Source of the DNA: Syntrophobacterales bacterium
Lineage (GTDB): Bacteria; Desulfobacterota; Desulfobaccia; Desulfobaccales; 0-14-0-80-60-11
DNA: 64,000 nucleotides
Assembly (NCBI GenBank): GCA_023229795.1
Contig: JALNYP010000004.1
Span: 31,991 to 95,990 of the forward strand
Reading direction: 5' to 3'
Shown: positions 16,915 through 25,436 of the stretch, in pieces
How positions within the stretch are numbered: the first letter of the stretch is position 1
Layout: each line of letters starts with the position of its first letter
Notes under the pieces: model-generated
Databases searched by the model: none
The model's input: the letters and a program-made list of their open reading frames with translations, nothing else
What the model was told of the DNA's origin: nothing
Made by a program: the position numbers and the translations under genes

Positions 16915-17345
16915 GGTAGAGGGTGCCAAAGATTCGTGGAGCATGGCATAATCACGGAAAGGCTGGGGCGGGGGTAAAACGAGGAGAAGCCGGGGGCCCA
17001 GGTGCCTCCTTACCAGGAGGGGGATTCACCTGCGTTCCCCGGCTTCCCAGGATCACGGAACCTTTTTCGAAATCCCCTTTGGGAAGTCGCCGAACCTTCG
17101 TCCAGAACGTTCCGTGGCCGCACTCACTGCTCGGCTTGGGGGCGGGCATCTATTGCCGCTTCCGGCTATCAGCGCCCGACCGGCCTTCGGAAAGCCTTGG
17201 ATCTCGGCCGGCCTGCTGCTCATGGCCAAGCAGGTAGCTGTGAAGTCCAGTCCGGAGGGCGATCCAACCCTCGTTGGGTGCAGCCGAATGGCCGTCTCCC
17301 CGTAACCTTCCCGGTGCTCAGACTGAACGTCCTAGCAAACATATA
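16915..17345. other. GC-rich hairpin-rich block of unknown nature
   Basis: A 430-base stretch without a convincing gene. It contains a three-tier hairpin at 16987-17045 (outer arms AAGCCGGGG/CCCCGGCTT, middle CAGGTG/CACCTG, inner CTCCT/AGGAG), an 8-base inverted pair CACGGAAC (17054-17061) / GTTCCGTG (17109-17116), and further GC-rich stems to about 17310. The frames through it are short and look non-coding. It ends abruptly at A+T-rich sequence leading to the pirin gene. It may be a structured RNA or a copy of a repeat family; I cannot assign it. The rest of the gap (17346-17555) shows only the pirin leader. Confidence 0.4.
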
Positions 17346-17555
17346 ATTAATCATCTTTCCAGAAAAAGCAAGGGAAAGAGGAAATTTTTGGGGAAAATTT
17401 GGGTGGCGGTAGGCAAGGGTTTTGGTATCGCTTCCGGTGCTGGCCTTAACCCAAATATTCATAAAAAGCTGGGCCGCTTTGATTTTGGCAGGGATGATCT
17501 TATCTTTGAAGAAAAAAGTCTGGCGATCCGCAGACCAAAACTTTGGAGATCGAAA

Positions 17556-18470
17556 ATGCCAACTATCAGAAATATCCGCAAGGTGTTGAAGGCGAAGCCC
17601 ACCATGGAAGGGGCCGGGGTGCGGCTGCACCGGGTGTTCGGATTCAGCGAGGTGCCGATGTTCGACCCGTTCCTGCTTCTGGATGATTTCCGGTCGGATA
17701 AACCGGCGGATTATCTCAAAGGGTTTCCCTGGCACCCCCACCGGGGCATCGAGACCATCACCTATGTGCTCAAGGGCGACGTGGAGCACGGCGACAGTAT
17801 GGGGAACAAAGGGGTGATTTCCTCGGGCGACGTGCAGTGGATGACCGCGGGCAGCGGCATCATTCACCAGGAAATGCCCAAAGGGGACCCGGCCGGGGCG
17901 ATGGAGGGCTTCCAGTTGTGGGCCAATCTGCCGAAATCGCAGAAGATGATGGCGCCGCGCTACCGGGGCGTGGAAAGCCGGGACATCCCGGAGGTGGCCA
18001 GGCCCGGGGGCGTCAGCATCAAAATAATTGCCGGCAGGGTAGGGGAGGTGACCGGGCCGGTCCGGGACGTGGTCACCGAGCCGGAGTACCTGGACGTCAC
18101 GGTGCCGGCGGGTACGACCTTCACCCACCCCACCCGGCGGGGCCATACGGTGTTCGCCTACGTCATCGGGGGTAAAGGATATTTTTGTAAGGAGAAAAAG
18201 CCCTTTTCCCATGAAGTGGAAGGGCTCAACTACTTCGATATGCAATGGGAGCCCTTTGTCAGCAACGGCATGCTGGTGCTCTTCGAGGACGGGGATGAGA
18301 TCATGGTCTCCACGGAAGGCGAGCCGGTAAGGTTCCTGCTGGTGTCGGGCCGGCCCATCGGCGAGCCGGTGGCCTGGTATGGCCCCATTGTGATGAATAC
18401 CGAAGAGGAATTAAGAGTGGCGTTCGAGGAGTATCGGAACGGCACGTTTATTAAGAGCGGTGAGCAGTAA
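17556..18470 (+). CDS. Pirin-family cupin protein
   Basis: A 304-residue bicupin of the pirin family. The N-terminal cupin holds the metal ligands in HPHRGIETITYVLKGDVEHGD and the following SGIIHQEMP (three His and one Glu). Bacterial pirins include quercetin 2,3-dioxygenases and proteins that modulate pyruvate dehydrogenase or stress responses; which applies is unknown. ATG 17556 (MPTIRNIRKVLKAKP) has GGAG eight bases upstream and matches the family start; the longer in-frame extension is not protein-like. The gene stands alone and is followed by REP-like palindromes. Confidence 0.92.
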   Translation: MPTIRNIRKVLKAKPTMEGAGVRLHRVFGFSEVPMFDPFLLLDDFRSDKPADYLKGFPWHPHRGIETITYVLKGDVEHGDSMGNKGVISSGDVQWMTAGSGIIHQEMPKGDPAGAMEGFQLWANLPKSQKMMAPRYRGVESRDIPEVARPGGVSIKIIAGRVGEVTGPVRDVVTEPEYLDVTVPAGTTFTHPTRRGHTVFAYVIGGKGYFCKEKKPFSHEVEGLNYFDMQWEPFVSNGMLVLFEDGDEIMVSTEGEPVRFLLVSGRPIGEPVAWYGPIVMNTEEELRVAFEEYRNGTFIKSGEQ

Positions 18471-18480
18471 GCGATGAGCA

Positions 18481-18552
18481 GGGCGGGCACGGAGGCCCAC
18501 CCCACCGATTTATCTATTAGCCGCTAAAGGGCGGACACAGAAGTCCGCCCTT
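18481..18552. repeat. Two REP-like palindromes after pirin
   Basis: Position 18481-18505 (GGGCGGGCACGGAGGCCCAC followed by CCCACC) and 18527-18552 (AAGGGCGGACAC then AGAAGTCCGCCCTT) are palindromes of the same family as the pair at 4931-5090. They lie between the convergent pirin and hisB genes, followed at about 18573-18604 by a CCCCAGAAC-type tandem run. The second can fold into a 10-bp stem and might terminate either gene. Confidence 0.55.
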
Positions 18553-18605
18553 ACAGTAAATCGCGCTTTTTCCAGGACCCCAGAACCTAAACCCCAGAAC
18601 CCTTT

Positions 18606-19187
18606 CTAAAGCACTCCTTTGGTGGATGGCACCCCCGTGGCCCGCGGTTCCGGCAGGGTGGCGGCATCCAGAGCCCGGCCGGCAGCCTTGAAGACCGCCT
18701 CCAGGATGTGGTGGGTGTTCTCGCCATAGGGCACGGTGATGTGGAGGGTCATGCCGCCGTGGATGGAAACGGCTCGCCAGAACTCCTTAAGCAACTGGGG
18801 GTCCAGTCCCGCGCCGCCGGGAGGGAGTTGCACGTCCAGGTGGAGGAAGGGGCGGTTACTCAGATCCACGGTCACCTGGGCCAGGGCTTCGTCCATGGGC
18901 ACCCGGGCCTCACCGTAGCGCTTCACCTTGGGCCTCTGGGCCAGGGCCTCCCGGAAGGCGTGCCCCAGGCAGATGCCGATGTCTTCCACGGTGTGGTGCT
19001 GATCCACTTGCAGGTCCCCGACGGCCTTGATAGACAGATCGAAGTAGCCGTGGGCCGTGAACAGGTGAAGCATGTGGTCGAGGAACGGGATGCCGGTGTC
19101 GACGTCGGCCTGGCCGCGGCCGTCCAGTTCCAGTTCCAGATGGACTTCAGTTTCCCGGGTCTGCCGGTGGATCGCACTCTTGGGCAT
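18606..19187 (-). CDS. hisB: Imidazoleglycerol-phosphate dehydratase
   Basis: A 193-residue single-function HisB, catalysing step six of histidine synthesis (IGP to imidazoleacetol phosphate). The two halves of the internal duplication are visible: D-H-M-L and HHTVEDIGI in the first, and H-G-G-M-T and HHILEAVFKA in the second; together these supply the manganese-binding histidines. Length is typical of the monofunctional enzyme. No other his gene is adjacent in the window, so the pathway genes are scattered. The start MPKSAIHRQTRETEV fits the family. Confidence 0.97.
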   Translation of the reverse strand: MPKSAIHRQTRETEVHLELELDGRGQADVDTGIPFLDHMLHLFTAHGYFDLSIKAVGDLQVDQHHTVEDIGICLGHAFREALAQRPKVKRYGEARVPMDEALAQVTVDLSNRPFLHLDVQLPPGGAGLDPQLLKEFWRAVSIHGGMTLHITVPYGENTHHILEAVFKAAGRALDAATLPEPRATGVPSTKGVL

Positions 19188-19257
19188 AGGTGATGGTCTC
19201 CTGGAAAATGGGTCTCAGACTGGGCGGCAAGCCCAGGTGCGCCGGTCTATACTGACC

Positions 19258-19530
19258 TTACTTCTGCTTCGGTTCCCAACAAGAGGCGGCGTCATTATAA
19301 ATCATCAGGCGGCCATTTTGTTCACAGGTCCACTGATTGCCCACTTTTCGAACATTTTGCCCGCCCACGGGCGCCAGGGGGGACAACTCGTCCGGTGTTC
19401 CCAAGGTGCGCTGTTTAGTGGCTTCGACATCCGGGTTTTTGTAACCCGAAGATGAAGCGCAGCCTAATGCCAAGACGATCAACAGCAACGCGGCCGCCGC
19501 CATCCCGATAAGACGAATCTTTGCGTGCAT
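19258..19530 (-). CDS. Small lipoprotein, paralogue of its neighbour
   Basis: A 90-residue predicted lipoprotein: hydrophobic segment about residues 7-23 ending in the lipobox LALGCAS. The mature part shares with the next gene a block of the form DELSPLxP ... V-x-K-[VI]-G-N-Q-W-T-C-E ... M-[IV]-Y-N-[DE]-A-A ... W-E-P. GGAGG eight bases before ATG 19530 fixes the start. The gene is 16 bases downstream of its paralogue on the same strand. The family is not recognised; periplasmic or outer-membrane anchoring is inferred from the lipobox. The NQWTCE block with conserved Cys and Trp is presumably structural. Confidence 0.7.
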   Translation of the reverse strand: MHAKIRLIGMAAAALLLIVLALGCASSSGYKNPDVEATKQRTLGTPDELSPLAPVGGQNVRKVGNQWTCEQNGRLMIYNDAASCWEPKQK

Positions 19531-19546
19531 CTCTTCACCCTCCCGC

Positions 19547-19828
19547 TTATTTGGTCTGAGGTTTCTGAGGTTGAGGCTCCCAACGCGCCGCAGCTTCATT
19601 ATATACCATGGGCTGCCCTTTAATTTCACAGGTCCACTGATTGCCGATCTTCTTCACCTTGGTCGCTTCGGCCGGGACCAGGGGGGACAATTCATCCCGG
19701 GTGCCCACGACACTGCGCATATAGTTGGTCATCGGGGGTTGTTCAAGGGGCGGCGCGGCCCAGCTATTACCCCACATGAGGAACATTAAAGCCGCCGACA
19801 GCCCGAGACGATGCATCTTGAGCGGCAT
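19547..19828 (-). CDS. Small exported protein, paralogue of its neighbour
   Basis: A 93-residue protein with an N-terminal signal peptide (MPLKMHRLGLSAALMFLMWG, cleavage probably after SWA) and no lipobox cysteine, so probably soluble in the periplasm, unlike its lipidated neighbour. The mature half aligns with the 90-residue lipoprotein downstream across DELSPL, IGNQWTCE and MVYNEAAARWEP. This looks like a tandem duplication followed by a change of sorting signal. AGAGG about 10 bases upstream supports ATG 19828. Function unknown. Confidence 0.65.
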   Translation of the reverse strand: MPLKMHRLGLSAALMFLMWGNSWAAPPLEQPPMTNYMRSVVGTRDELSPLVPAEATKVKKIGNQWTCEIKGQPMVYNEAAARWEPQPQKPQTK

Positions 19829-20072
19829 GGACTTGAACCTCTTGATGGAGAAGTCTCTGTAATTGCCGGCGATAACCCTCAAGTGACGGGCCTATCATAA
19901 ATCTTTTGGCCGACCTTGACAAATGTTTATGGTAAGATAGCGAATAAGATTCTTGCGGCCGCCAGGTTCGGCGGTCGTGCGGCTGACCCGGATTCCCCGG
20001 GACCCGCCCGACGGCCGGAAAGGGCGACCGCATCACCACAAGGAGCACGCACGTTCCGTGATCGCCACAGCC

Positions 20073-20816
20073 ATGATGAACCGCTTAAACCATCGGAAGT
20101 TTTTTGGGATCAACCGCCTCGGGGCTCTGCTTTTCCTGGCCCTGGGGGCCCTCGCCTGGGCCGGGCCGAGCCTTGCCGCGGCGGGCGCGCCTCAGGCCGT
20201 CATCGGGGCCACCACCTTTGATTTTGGACAGATCTACGAAGACCGGGCTCTGACCCACACCTTCGTGATCAAAAATACCGGGGACGCGCCGTTGAAGATC
20301 GAAGACGTGGACCCGGATTGTGCCTGCACCGCGTCCAGCTATGACAAGACCATTCCGCCCGGCGGCGAAGGCGGCATCACCCTGACCATCAAGCCCTTTT
20401 CGGTGCTGCACCAGTTTAAGAAGGAGACCAAGGTCCGGCTCAATGACCCGGAGCGGCCCGCCCTGTCCCTGGTGATGGTGGGCAAGGCCCAGCCCTTCAT
20501 CGAGATTCAGCCCAGCCATATCGTGCGGTTGCGCGGCAAGCCCGGCGAGGATATAGAGGGCCAGGTCCGGTTTACCTCGCATCTGCCCGGGCCCTGGAAG
20601 ATTACGGAGGTGCGCAACAGCATCCCGGATAAAATCGACGTGACCCTCAAGCCGGAAGTGCCAGACAAGGTCTATGTCCTGGAAGTGCACAACAAGTGGC
20701 AGCAGTCGGGTCCCTATGCCGGCCTGGTGGAGCTGCTTACTACCTCCAAAGAGCGGCCCCGCCTTATCGTGCGAGTCTTTGGGGAACTCTACTTGCCTTC
20801 GGCGGGCGGCCAGTAG
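20073..20816 (+). CDS. Exported DUF1573 protein
   Basis: A 247-residue protein with a signal peptide (about residues 14-35) and an N-terminal DUF1573 domain: TTFDFGQIYEDRALTHTFVI, followed by the NTGDAPLKIEDVDPDCACT block that is diagnostic of the family, with its C-x-C pair. The second half is a further Ig-like beta domain. Such proteins are common in the envelope of Bacteroidetes, Planctomycetes and Deltaproteobacteria; no function is established. I start at ATG 20073; a GTG five codons upstream is closer to the AAGGAG at about 20040 and is an alternative. The last 28 bases overlap the convergent lipoprotein gene. Confidence 0.8.
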   Translation: MMNRLNHRKFFGINRLGALLFLALGALAWAGPSLAAAGAPQAVIGATTFDFGQIYEDRALTHTFVIKNTGDAPLKIEDVDPDCACTASSYDKTIPPGGEGGITLTIKPFSVLHQFKKETKVRLNDPERPALSLVMVGKAQPFIEIQPSHIVRLRGKPGEDIEGQVRFTSHLPGPWKITEVRNSIPDKIDVTLKPEVPDKVYVLEVHNKWQQSGPYAGLVELLTTSKERPRLIVRVFGELYLPSAGGQ

Positions 20817-21373
20817 AGGAGCATTTCGTTTAAGAGGTGGGCGGCGAAGGTGCGGGCCGCCAGGCGCAGGAGCAGTTCATCCTCCTTGGGGGCCGGCGGG
20901 CCGGGCTTGATGGGCGAACTCACGCTGAACCGGTCCTGGAAGGCAAAGAGGGTGGCGTCGCCCCGGGTGATGGACCCGGACACCACCAGGTCGGCGTCGA
21001 TCTTGCCGGTCAGAAACCGGACGGCCGCGCCCCGGATGGCCACATACTGGATGACGCCGTTGACCACGGTATCGCCCTGGGGCGAGATTTTCAGGCCGTT
21101 GGCGCGCCAGGCCCGGTCCAGTTCCTGCATGAAAAGTTCCTGAAAGGGAGCGCCCGGCGTGCCCTGGGCGGTGGCCACTGCAAAAGGCGTCAGGTTATAG
21201 ACCGCCTGGGCCGGAGTGAAGTCCGGGGCTCGATAGCAGGCGGTGAGATATTTACCGGGCGCCAGCGCCACTCCCGGCGGGACGTCCGGCGCCAGCCGGG
21301 GCACGCAGCCCCAGGCGCCCGCCAGACACAGGGCCAGAGTCAGGACCAGGGAGGTGCACTTCTTTATCCACAT
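20789..21373 (-). CDS. Predicted lipoprotein, unknown function
   Basis: A 194-residue lipoprotein: signal MWIKKCTSLVLTLALCLAGA with lipobox AWGC at about residues 20-23. The mature part is a mixed alpha/beta domain with FQELFMQELDRAWRANGL and VVSGSITRGDATLFAFQDRF segments, reminiscent of envelope lipoproteins that have a TolB-N or DUF4410-like fold, but I cannot assign a family. It converges with the DUF1573 gene and overlaps its 3' end by 28 bases, which is unusual and suggests mutual transcriptional effects. The Shine-Dalgarno (AGAGG) is only about 2-3 bases from ATG 21373. Confidence 0.65.
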   Translation of the reverse strand: MWIKKCTSLVLTLALCLAGAWGCVPRLAPDVPPGVALAPGKYLTACYRAPDFTPAQAVYNLTPFAVATAQGTPGAPFQELFMQELDRAWRANGLKISPQGDTVVNGVIQYVAIRGAAVRFLTGKIDADLVVSGSITRGDATLFAFQDRFSVSSPIKPGPPAPKEDELLLRLAARTFAAHLLNEMLLYWPPAEGK

Positions 21374-21578
21374 GGCCTCTGATTACCACAAACCGCTAGC
21401 CTCTGCCAACCATTTAACCGCTCAGTGCCGGAAAAGCCGGAGGCAGGGCCGGAGCGGACCGGAGGGCGGCCGCGGTAATCGAGGCGGACGCCGGCCGCGC
21501 CAGGGGGAGAGACGCTAAACCCATGATTTTCGCACCAGGAACTGCCATAAAGGGAAAGCTTGCCGGGCCTCAAGGCGC

Positions 21579-22571
21579 ATGGTAACCTTCCGTAAAATCG
21601 CGCAATGGACCGCCAGCCTGGCGGCCCTGTTAGTGGTAGGAAGTCTGGGCTTTGTCTGGCTGGAAGGCTGGAATTTTTTCGACGCCCTCTACATGACGGT
21701 GACCACCCTGACCACCGTGGGCTACGGCGAGATTCATCCCCTGGACCGGCTCGGGCGCATTTACAACATGGTGCTGATCCTGGCGGGAATGGGGGTCTTG
21801 CTCTATATCGTCGGCGGCCTGGCGCGGGTACTGATCGAAGGAGAAATCCGTGCAGCCTTAGGAAAGCGCAAATTGATCAAACACATCAAAAAGCTGAAAG
21901 GCCATTTTATCATCTGCGGCTTCGGGCGTATCGGCGAAATTATCTGCCGGCAGCTCAAGGAGCGGGGCCTGTCCTTGGTGGTCATTGAAACCGACCCCGC
22001 TCTGATTACTCGCCTGGAAGAATTGGGTTATTTTTTCATCTCCGGTGACGCCACCCGGGATGAGGTCTTGCTGGAGGCGGGGATCGAACGGGCCAAGGGG
22101 CTGGTGGCGGTGGTTTCCACGGACGCGGACAACGTCTACGTCGTGCTGACGGCGCGCAGCCTGAACCCTAAGCTCCTCATCGTGGCCCGGGGAGAAGAGA
22201 GCGGCTCGGAAAAGAAGCTGCTGCGAGCCGGGGCCGACAAGGTGGAGTCCCCCTACCGCATGGGCGGCCAGAAAATGGCCCATACCATCCTGCACCCCAC
22301 GGTGGTGACCTTCATGGAGTTGGCCATGAAGGAGGGGGTGGACTGGAGCATGGAAGAGATCGCGGTGGGCCAGACCTCAACCCTCCTGGGAGTGCCGCTC
22401 AAGGATTCGGGGATTCGCCAAAAGCTGGACCTCATATTAGTGGCGATCAAACGGGCCGACGGCGACATGCTGTTCAACCCCAGCCACGATACGCCCATTC
22501 TGGCGGGGGACACCCTCATCGCCCTGGGGTTGCGGAAAAACCTGGACGCCCTGGAAGAATTGGTGCAGTGA
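21579..22571 (+). CDS. Two-TM potassium channel with RCK (TrkA-N/TrkA-C) domains
   Basis: A 330-residue MthK-like channel. Helix 1 (about 12-28), the pore loop with selectivity filter TLTTVGYGE, and helix 2 (about 63-82) form the membrane part. A cytoplasmic RCK-N domain follows with the nucleotide/ion-binding G-F-G-R-I-G-E, and an RCK-C domain ends the chain. It should form a tetrameric K+ channel gated by a cytoplasmic ligand. ATG 21579 has only a modest AAGG upstream. Single gene, followed by two palindromic repeats. Confidence 0.93.
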   Translation: MVTFRKIAQWTASLAALLVVGSLGFVWLEGWNFFDALYMTVTTLTTVGYGEIHPLDRLGRIYNMVLILAGMGVLLYIVGGLARVLIEGEIRAALGKRKLIKHIKKLKGHFIICGFGRIGEIICRQLKERGLSLVVIETDPALITRLEELGYFFISGDATRDEVLLEAGIERAKGLVAVVSTDADNVYVVLTARSLNPKLLIVARGEESGSEKKLLRAGADKVESPYRMGGQKMAHTILHPTVVTFMELAMKEGVDWSMEEIAVGQTSTLLGVPLKDSGIRQKLDLILVAIKRADGDMLFNPSHDTPILAGDTLIALGLRKNLDALEELVQ

Positions 22572-22636
22572 GGCAGTTGCTCAGCTATCAGAAAAAAGTA
22601 GGGTGGGCACTGGCCACCAGAATTAACAGATAAGGT

Positions 22637-22691
22637 GTCCAAGCAGAGCTTGGACGGAAAAGTTTTCGTTCCCAAGCACAGCTTGGGAACG
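22637..22691. repeat. Two adjacent palindromes (caagc-gcttg type)
   Basis: Perfect inverted repeats GTCCAAGCAGAGCTTGGAC (22637-22655) and CGTTCCCAAGC-ACA-GCTTGGGAACG (22667-22691) lie in tandem between the channel gene and the UPF0173 gene. The second shares its CGTTCCC/GGGAACG theme with the 41-base palindrome at 39806-39846. The gap also holds agctatcagc-type repeats. There is no T-run after either stem. Confidence 0.65.
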
Positions 22692-22756
22692 AGTATAACA
22701 GCTATCAGCTTTCAGCAACAAGCAGCCTGGAAACGAGTCTGAAACAGGAGGGTGTT

Positions 22757-23473
22757 ATGGCGCAAGCGCAGATCGGCCGCGGGGTAAAAATCACCTTCTT
22801 GGGCCACTCGGCCTTTAAATTGAGTGGCAGCGGGGTTTCGGTGCTCATCGATCCCTGGCTATCGAACCCTTTGCTCAATACGCCGGTGGATAAGGTGGGG
22901 CCGGTGGACGTCATCCTGGTGACTCACGGCCACGGGGACCACGTGGGCGAAACCGTTCCGGTGGCCCAAAAAACCGGCGCGCCGGTGGTGGCCATCCATG
23001 AACTCAGCGTTATCCTGGCCCGGCAGGGCGCGCCCCAGACCATCGGCATGAACAAGGGCGGCACCCTGGCCATCGCGGGATTAAAGGTCACCATGACTCA
23101 CGCGGTGCACTCCTCCGCGGTGGAGGAAGGGGGCAACCTCATTGCTGCGGGCGATCCCGGCGGCTTCGTCATAGAGTTCCCCAACGGCTTTGTGGCCTAC
23201 CACTCCGGGGATACCGCGGCCTTCAAAGACATGGAACTCATCCGGGAGCTCTACCATCCGGAGTTGGCCATGCTCCCCATCGGCAGCCACTACGTCATGA
23301 GCCCGGCGGAGGCGGCCCTGGCCTGCCGCATGCTCAAACCTCGCTGGGTGATCCCCATGCATTACGGCACCTTTCCGGTGCTCACCGGCACTGCAGAGGA
23401 ATTGATGGAGCGCCTCAAAGGCGAGCCGGAGATTACGGTGATTCCCCTGAAGCCAGGCGAGACAGTGGAGTAG
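22757..23473 (+). CDS. UPF0173 metal-dependent hydrolase (metallo-beta-lactamase fold)
   Basis: A 238-residue metallo-beta-lactamase-fold protein of the UPF0173/YtkL type. The H-x-H-x-D-H motif is present as THGHGDHVGE, with further ligands in MTHAVHSS, YHSGDTAAF and PMHYGTF. The substrate is unknown for the family; a role resembling UlaG lactonase is sometimes suggested. AGGAGG five bases before ATG 22757 gives a firm start. It precedes recJ, separated by about 230 bases of repeats, so the two are probably independent. Confidence 0.92.
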   Translation: MAQAQIGRGVKITFLGHSAFKLSGSGVSVLIDPWLSNPLLNTPVDKVGPVDVILVTHGHGDHVGETVPVAQKTGAPVVAIHELSVILARQGAPQTIGMNKGGTLAIAGLKVTMTHAVHSSAVEEGGNLIAAGDPGGFVIEFPNGFVAYHSGDTAAFKDMELIRELYHPELAMLPIGSHYVMSPAEAALACRMLKPRWVIPMHYGTFPVLTGTAEELMERLKGEPEITVIPLKPGETVE

Positions 23474-23474
23474 G

Positions 23475-23592
23475 GAGCTGTCAGCGATCAGCGGTCAGCT
23501 TTCAGCCAAAGGATTAAAAAACTGGGACGGGATGGTTTTTATAATTGTGGCCGCTTGGGGTAGCTTGCGCAGGCTGAAGCCTGCGGCTACCA
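23475..23592. repeat. Mixed repeats between UPF0173 gene and recJ
   Basis: Contains an agctgtcagc-type run (23475-23507) and a palindrome at 23559-23592 with arms GGTAGC...GCAGGCT and AGCCTGC...GCTACC. A second agctgacagc run lies at 23662-23683, ending where recJ begins. No gene is visible in the gap. Confidence 0.55.
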
Positions 23593-23700
23593 AACCTGAC
23601 TTGATTATGCGCCTCTTTGTTTTCATAATGCATCCGGCTCAACAACTCTATTTAAAGTCTTTAAGCTGACAGCTGACAGCTTTTGCTCAAGGAGCAAATA

Positions 23701-25407
23701 TTGCGCCGTAAGAAGGCCTGGCAGGAGTATCCGGACCAACCGGAGTTGAGGCGCGAGGTCATGGCCCGCCATAATCTGCCGTCGTTGGTGGCCCGCATCC
23801 TGTTGAATCGCGGGCTGGCCGCTGCGGACGATATCCTGGCGTTCATGGACCCCTCGTTGGAGCGCCTCTATCCGCCCTTCGGGCTCTCGGACCTGGAAGT
23901 CGCCGCGGCCCGCCTGGGCCGGGCGGTGCGCCAAGGAGAGCCGGTGGCCGTTTACGGCGATTACGACGCCGACGGCCTCACCGCCACCGCGGTGCTGCAC
24001 GAGTTTTTCCGGGAGTTGGGCCTTACCTGTTTCCCCTACGTCCCCGACCGCTTGACCCAGGGTTACGGCCTTAAGGTCGAGAGCCTCAAGGAACTGGCTA
24101 CCCAGACCCGGCTGCTGGTGACGGTGGATTGCGGCATCAGCGATGCCCGCGAGGTGGCCTGGGCCCAGGCCCAGGGGCTGGAGGTGATCGTCACCGATCA
24201 CCATGAAGTCCCCCCGGAACTGCCGAAGGCTTTGGCCGTGGTCAATCCCAAACGCCAGGGCCACGATTATCCTTTCGGGGAACTGGCCGGGGTGGGGGTG
24301 GCGCTGCTCCTGGCCCTGGGGGTTAGGGCCGAGCTTCGGGCCGAAGGCTGGTTCAGGCAGCGCCCTGAGCCTAACCTCAGGTCCTACCTGGACCTGGTGG
24401 CCCTGGGCACCGCCGCGGACGTGGTGCCGCTATTGGGGGAGAATCGCATCCTGGTCACCCAGGGGCTCAAGGTCCTGGAGGCCAGTCGCCGCCCCGGCCT
24501 GGTGGCCCTGAAGGAAATCACCCAACTGGAAGGCAAACCCATCTCTTACCGGGATCTGGTCTTCAAGCTGGCGCCCCGCCTCAATGCCGCCGGCCGCATG
24601 GGCCAGGCCCGGTGCGCCCTGGAACTGCTCCTGAGCGACGACCTGAATCAGGCGCGCATTCAGGCCAACTATCTACAAAACCTCAACCGGCAGCGCCAGG
24701 CCATCGAAGAGGAAGTATTGAAAGCGGCCGCGGCCCTGATCCGCCGGGACAACCTGGCGGCGCGGCCGGTGCTGGTCCTGGCCGGGGAAGGCTGGCATGC
24801 CGGGGTGATCGGCATCGTGGCGGCCCGCCTGGCCGAGGCGTATCATCGGCCCACGGCCCTGGTGAGCCTCACTAACGGCGTGGGCCGGGGTTCGGCCCGG
24901 TCCATCGAGGGCTTCCACCTTTTTCAGGGACTGCAATCCTGCGGCGGGGTGCTGCACAAGTATGGGGGACATGCTGCGGCCGCGGGCTTCGAATTAGCCG
25001 CGGATAATCTGGCGGCTTTCCAGGGACTCCTGGAACAGGCCTTTTATGACCAGGTCGGGCCCCAGCCGCCCCGGCCCACCCTCAAGGTTGACGCCCAGGT
25101 GGAGTTGCCCGACCTGAACCAGGCCTACTACCAGCACCTGGAGACCCTGCGCCCTTTCGGCCCCGGCAACCCTGCGCCGGTCATGGTCAGCCTGGGGGTG
25201 GAATGCCTCGGGTCCCGGGTGGTGGGGGAGCGGCATCTGCGGGTAAAACTGGCGCAAAATGGCCAGATGCTCGAAGCCATTGCCTTTGATATGGCGGCCC
25301 ACCATCCTCTGGGGGGCACCCTGGACGTAGCTCTCAGCACCCGGCTGTCGCACTACCAGGGACGGACCACCCCGGACCTTAGGCTCCTGGATTGGGGCAA
25401 GCCTTAA
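23701..25407 (+). CDS. recJ: Single-stranded-DNA-specific exonuclease RecJ
   Basis: A 568-residue 5'-3' ssDNA exonuclease for recombination and mismatch repair. Catalytic DHH-family motifs are all present: VYGDYDADGLTATAV, VTVDCGIS, VTDHHEVP, then the DHHA1 domain with GRGSARSI and KYGGHAAAAGF, and a C-terminal OB-like domain. The start is decided by AAGGAG at 23689-23694, six bases before TTG 23701; a TTG further upstream would contain this Shine-Dalgarno inside the coding region. Length is normal. It is followed by a 445-base repeat-filled gap with no gene. Confidence 0.95.
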   Translation: MRRKKAWQEYPDQPELRREVMARHNLPSLVARILLNRGLAAADDILAFMDPSLERLYPPFGLSDLEVAAARLGRAVRQGEPVAVYGDYDADGLTATAVLHEFFRELGLTCFPYVPDRLTQGYGLKVESLKELATQTRLLVTVDCGISDAREVAWAQAQGLEVIVTDHHEVPPELPKALAVVNPKRQGHDYPFGELAGVGVALLLALGVRAELRAEGWFRQRPEPNLRSYLDLVALGTAADVVPLLGENRILVTQGLKVLEASRRPGLVALKEITQLEGKPISYRDLVFKLAPRLNAAGRMGQARCALELLLSDDLNQARIQANYLQNLNRQRQAIEEEVLKAAAALIRRDNLAARPVLVLAGEGWHAGVIGIVAARLAEAYHRPTALVSLTNGVGRGSARSIEGFHLFQGLQSCGGVLHKYGGHAAAAGFELAADNLAAFQGLLEQAFYDQVGPQPPRPTLKVDAQVELPDLNQAYYQHLETLRPFGPGNPAPVMVSLGVECLGSRVVGERHLRVKLAQNGQMLEAIAFDMAAHHPLGGTLDVALSTRLSHYQGRTTPDLRLLDWGKP

Positions 25408-25436
25408 AACTCCCGCCTCAAAAGCAAGTACCCACG

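Noticed and set aside
16987..17050. Minus-strand GGGAACGCAGGTGAATCC recalls a cobalamin riboswitch core
   Set aside because: The flanking conserved elements of that riboswitch are missing and these bases are fully used in a local hairpin.
16915..17345. Possible HEARO/omega-RNA, because of a GTGAAGTCCAGTCCGG stretch and many stems
   Set aside because: No IscB, IsrB or TnpB frame is adjacent and I cannot match the consensus beyond a few bases. Kept only as an unassigned structured block.
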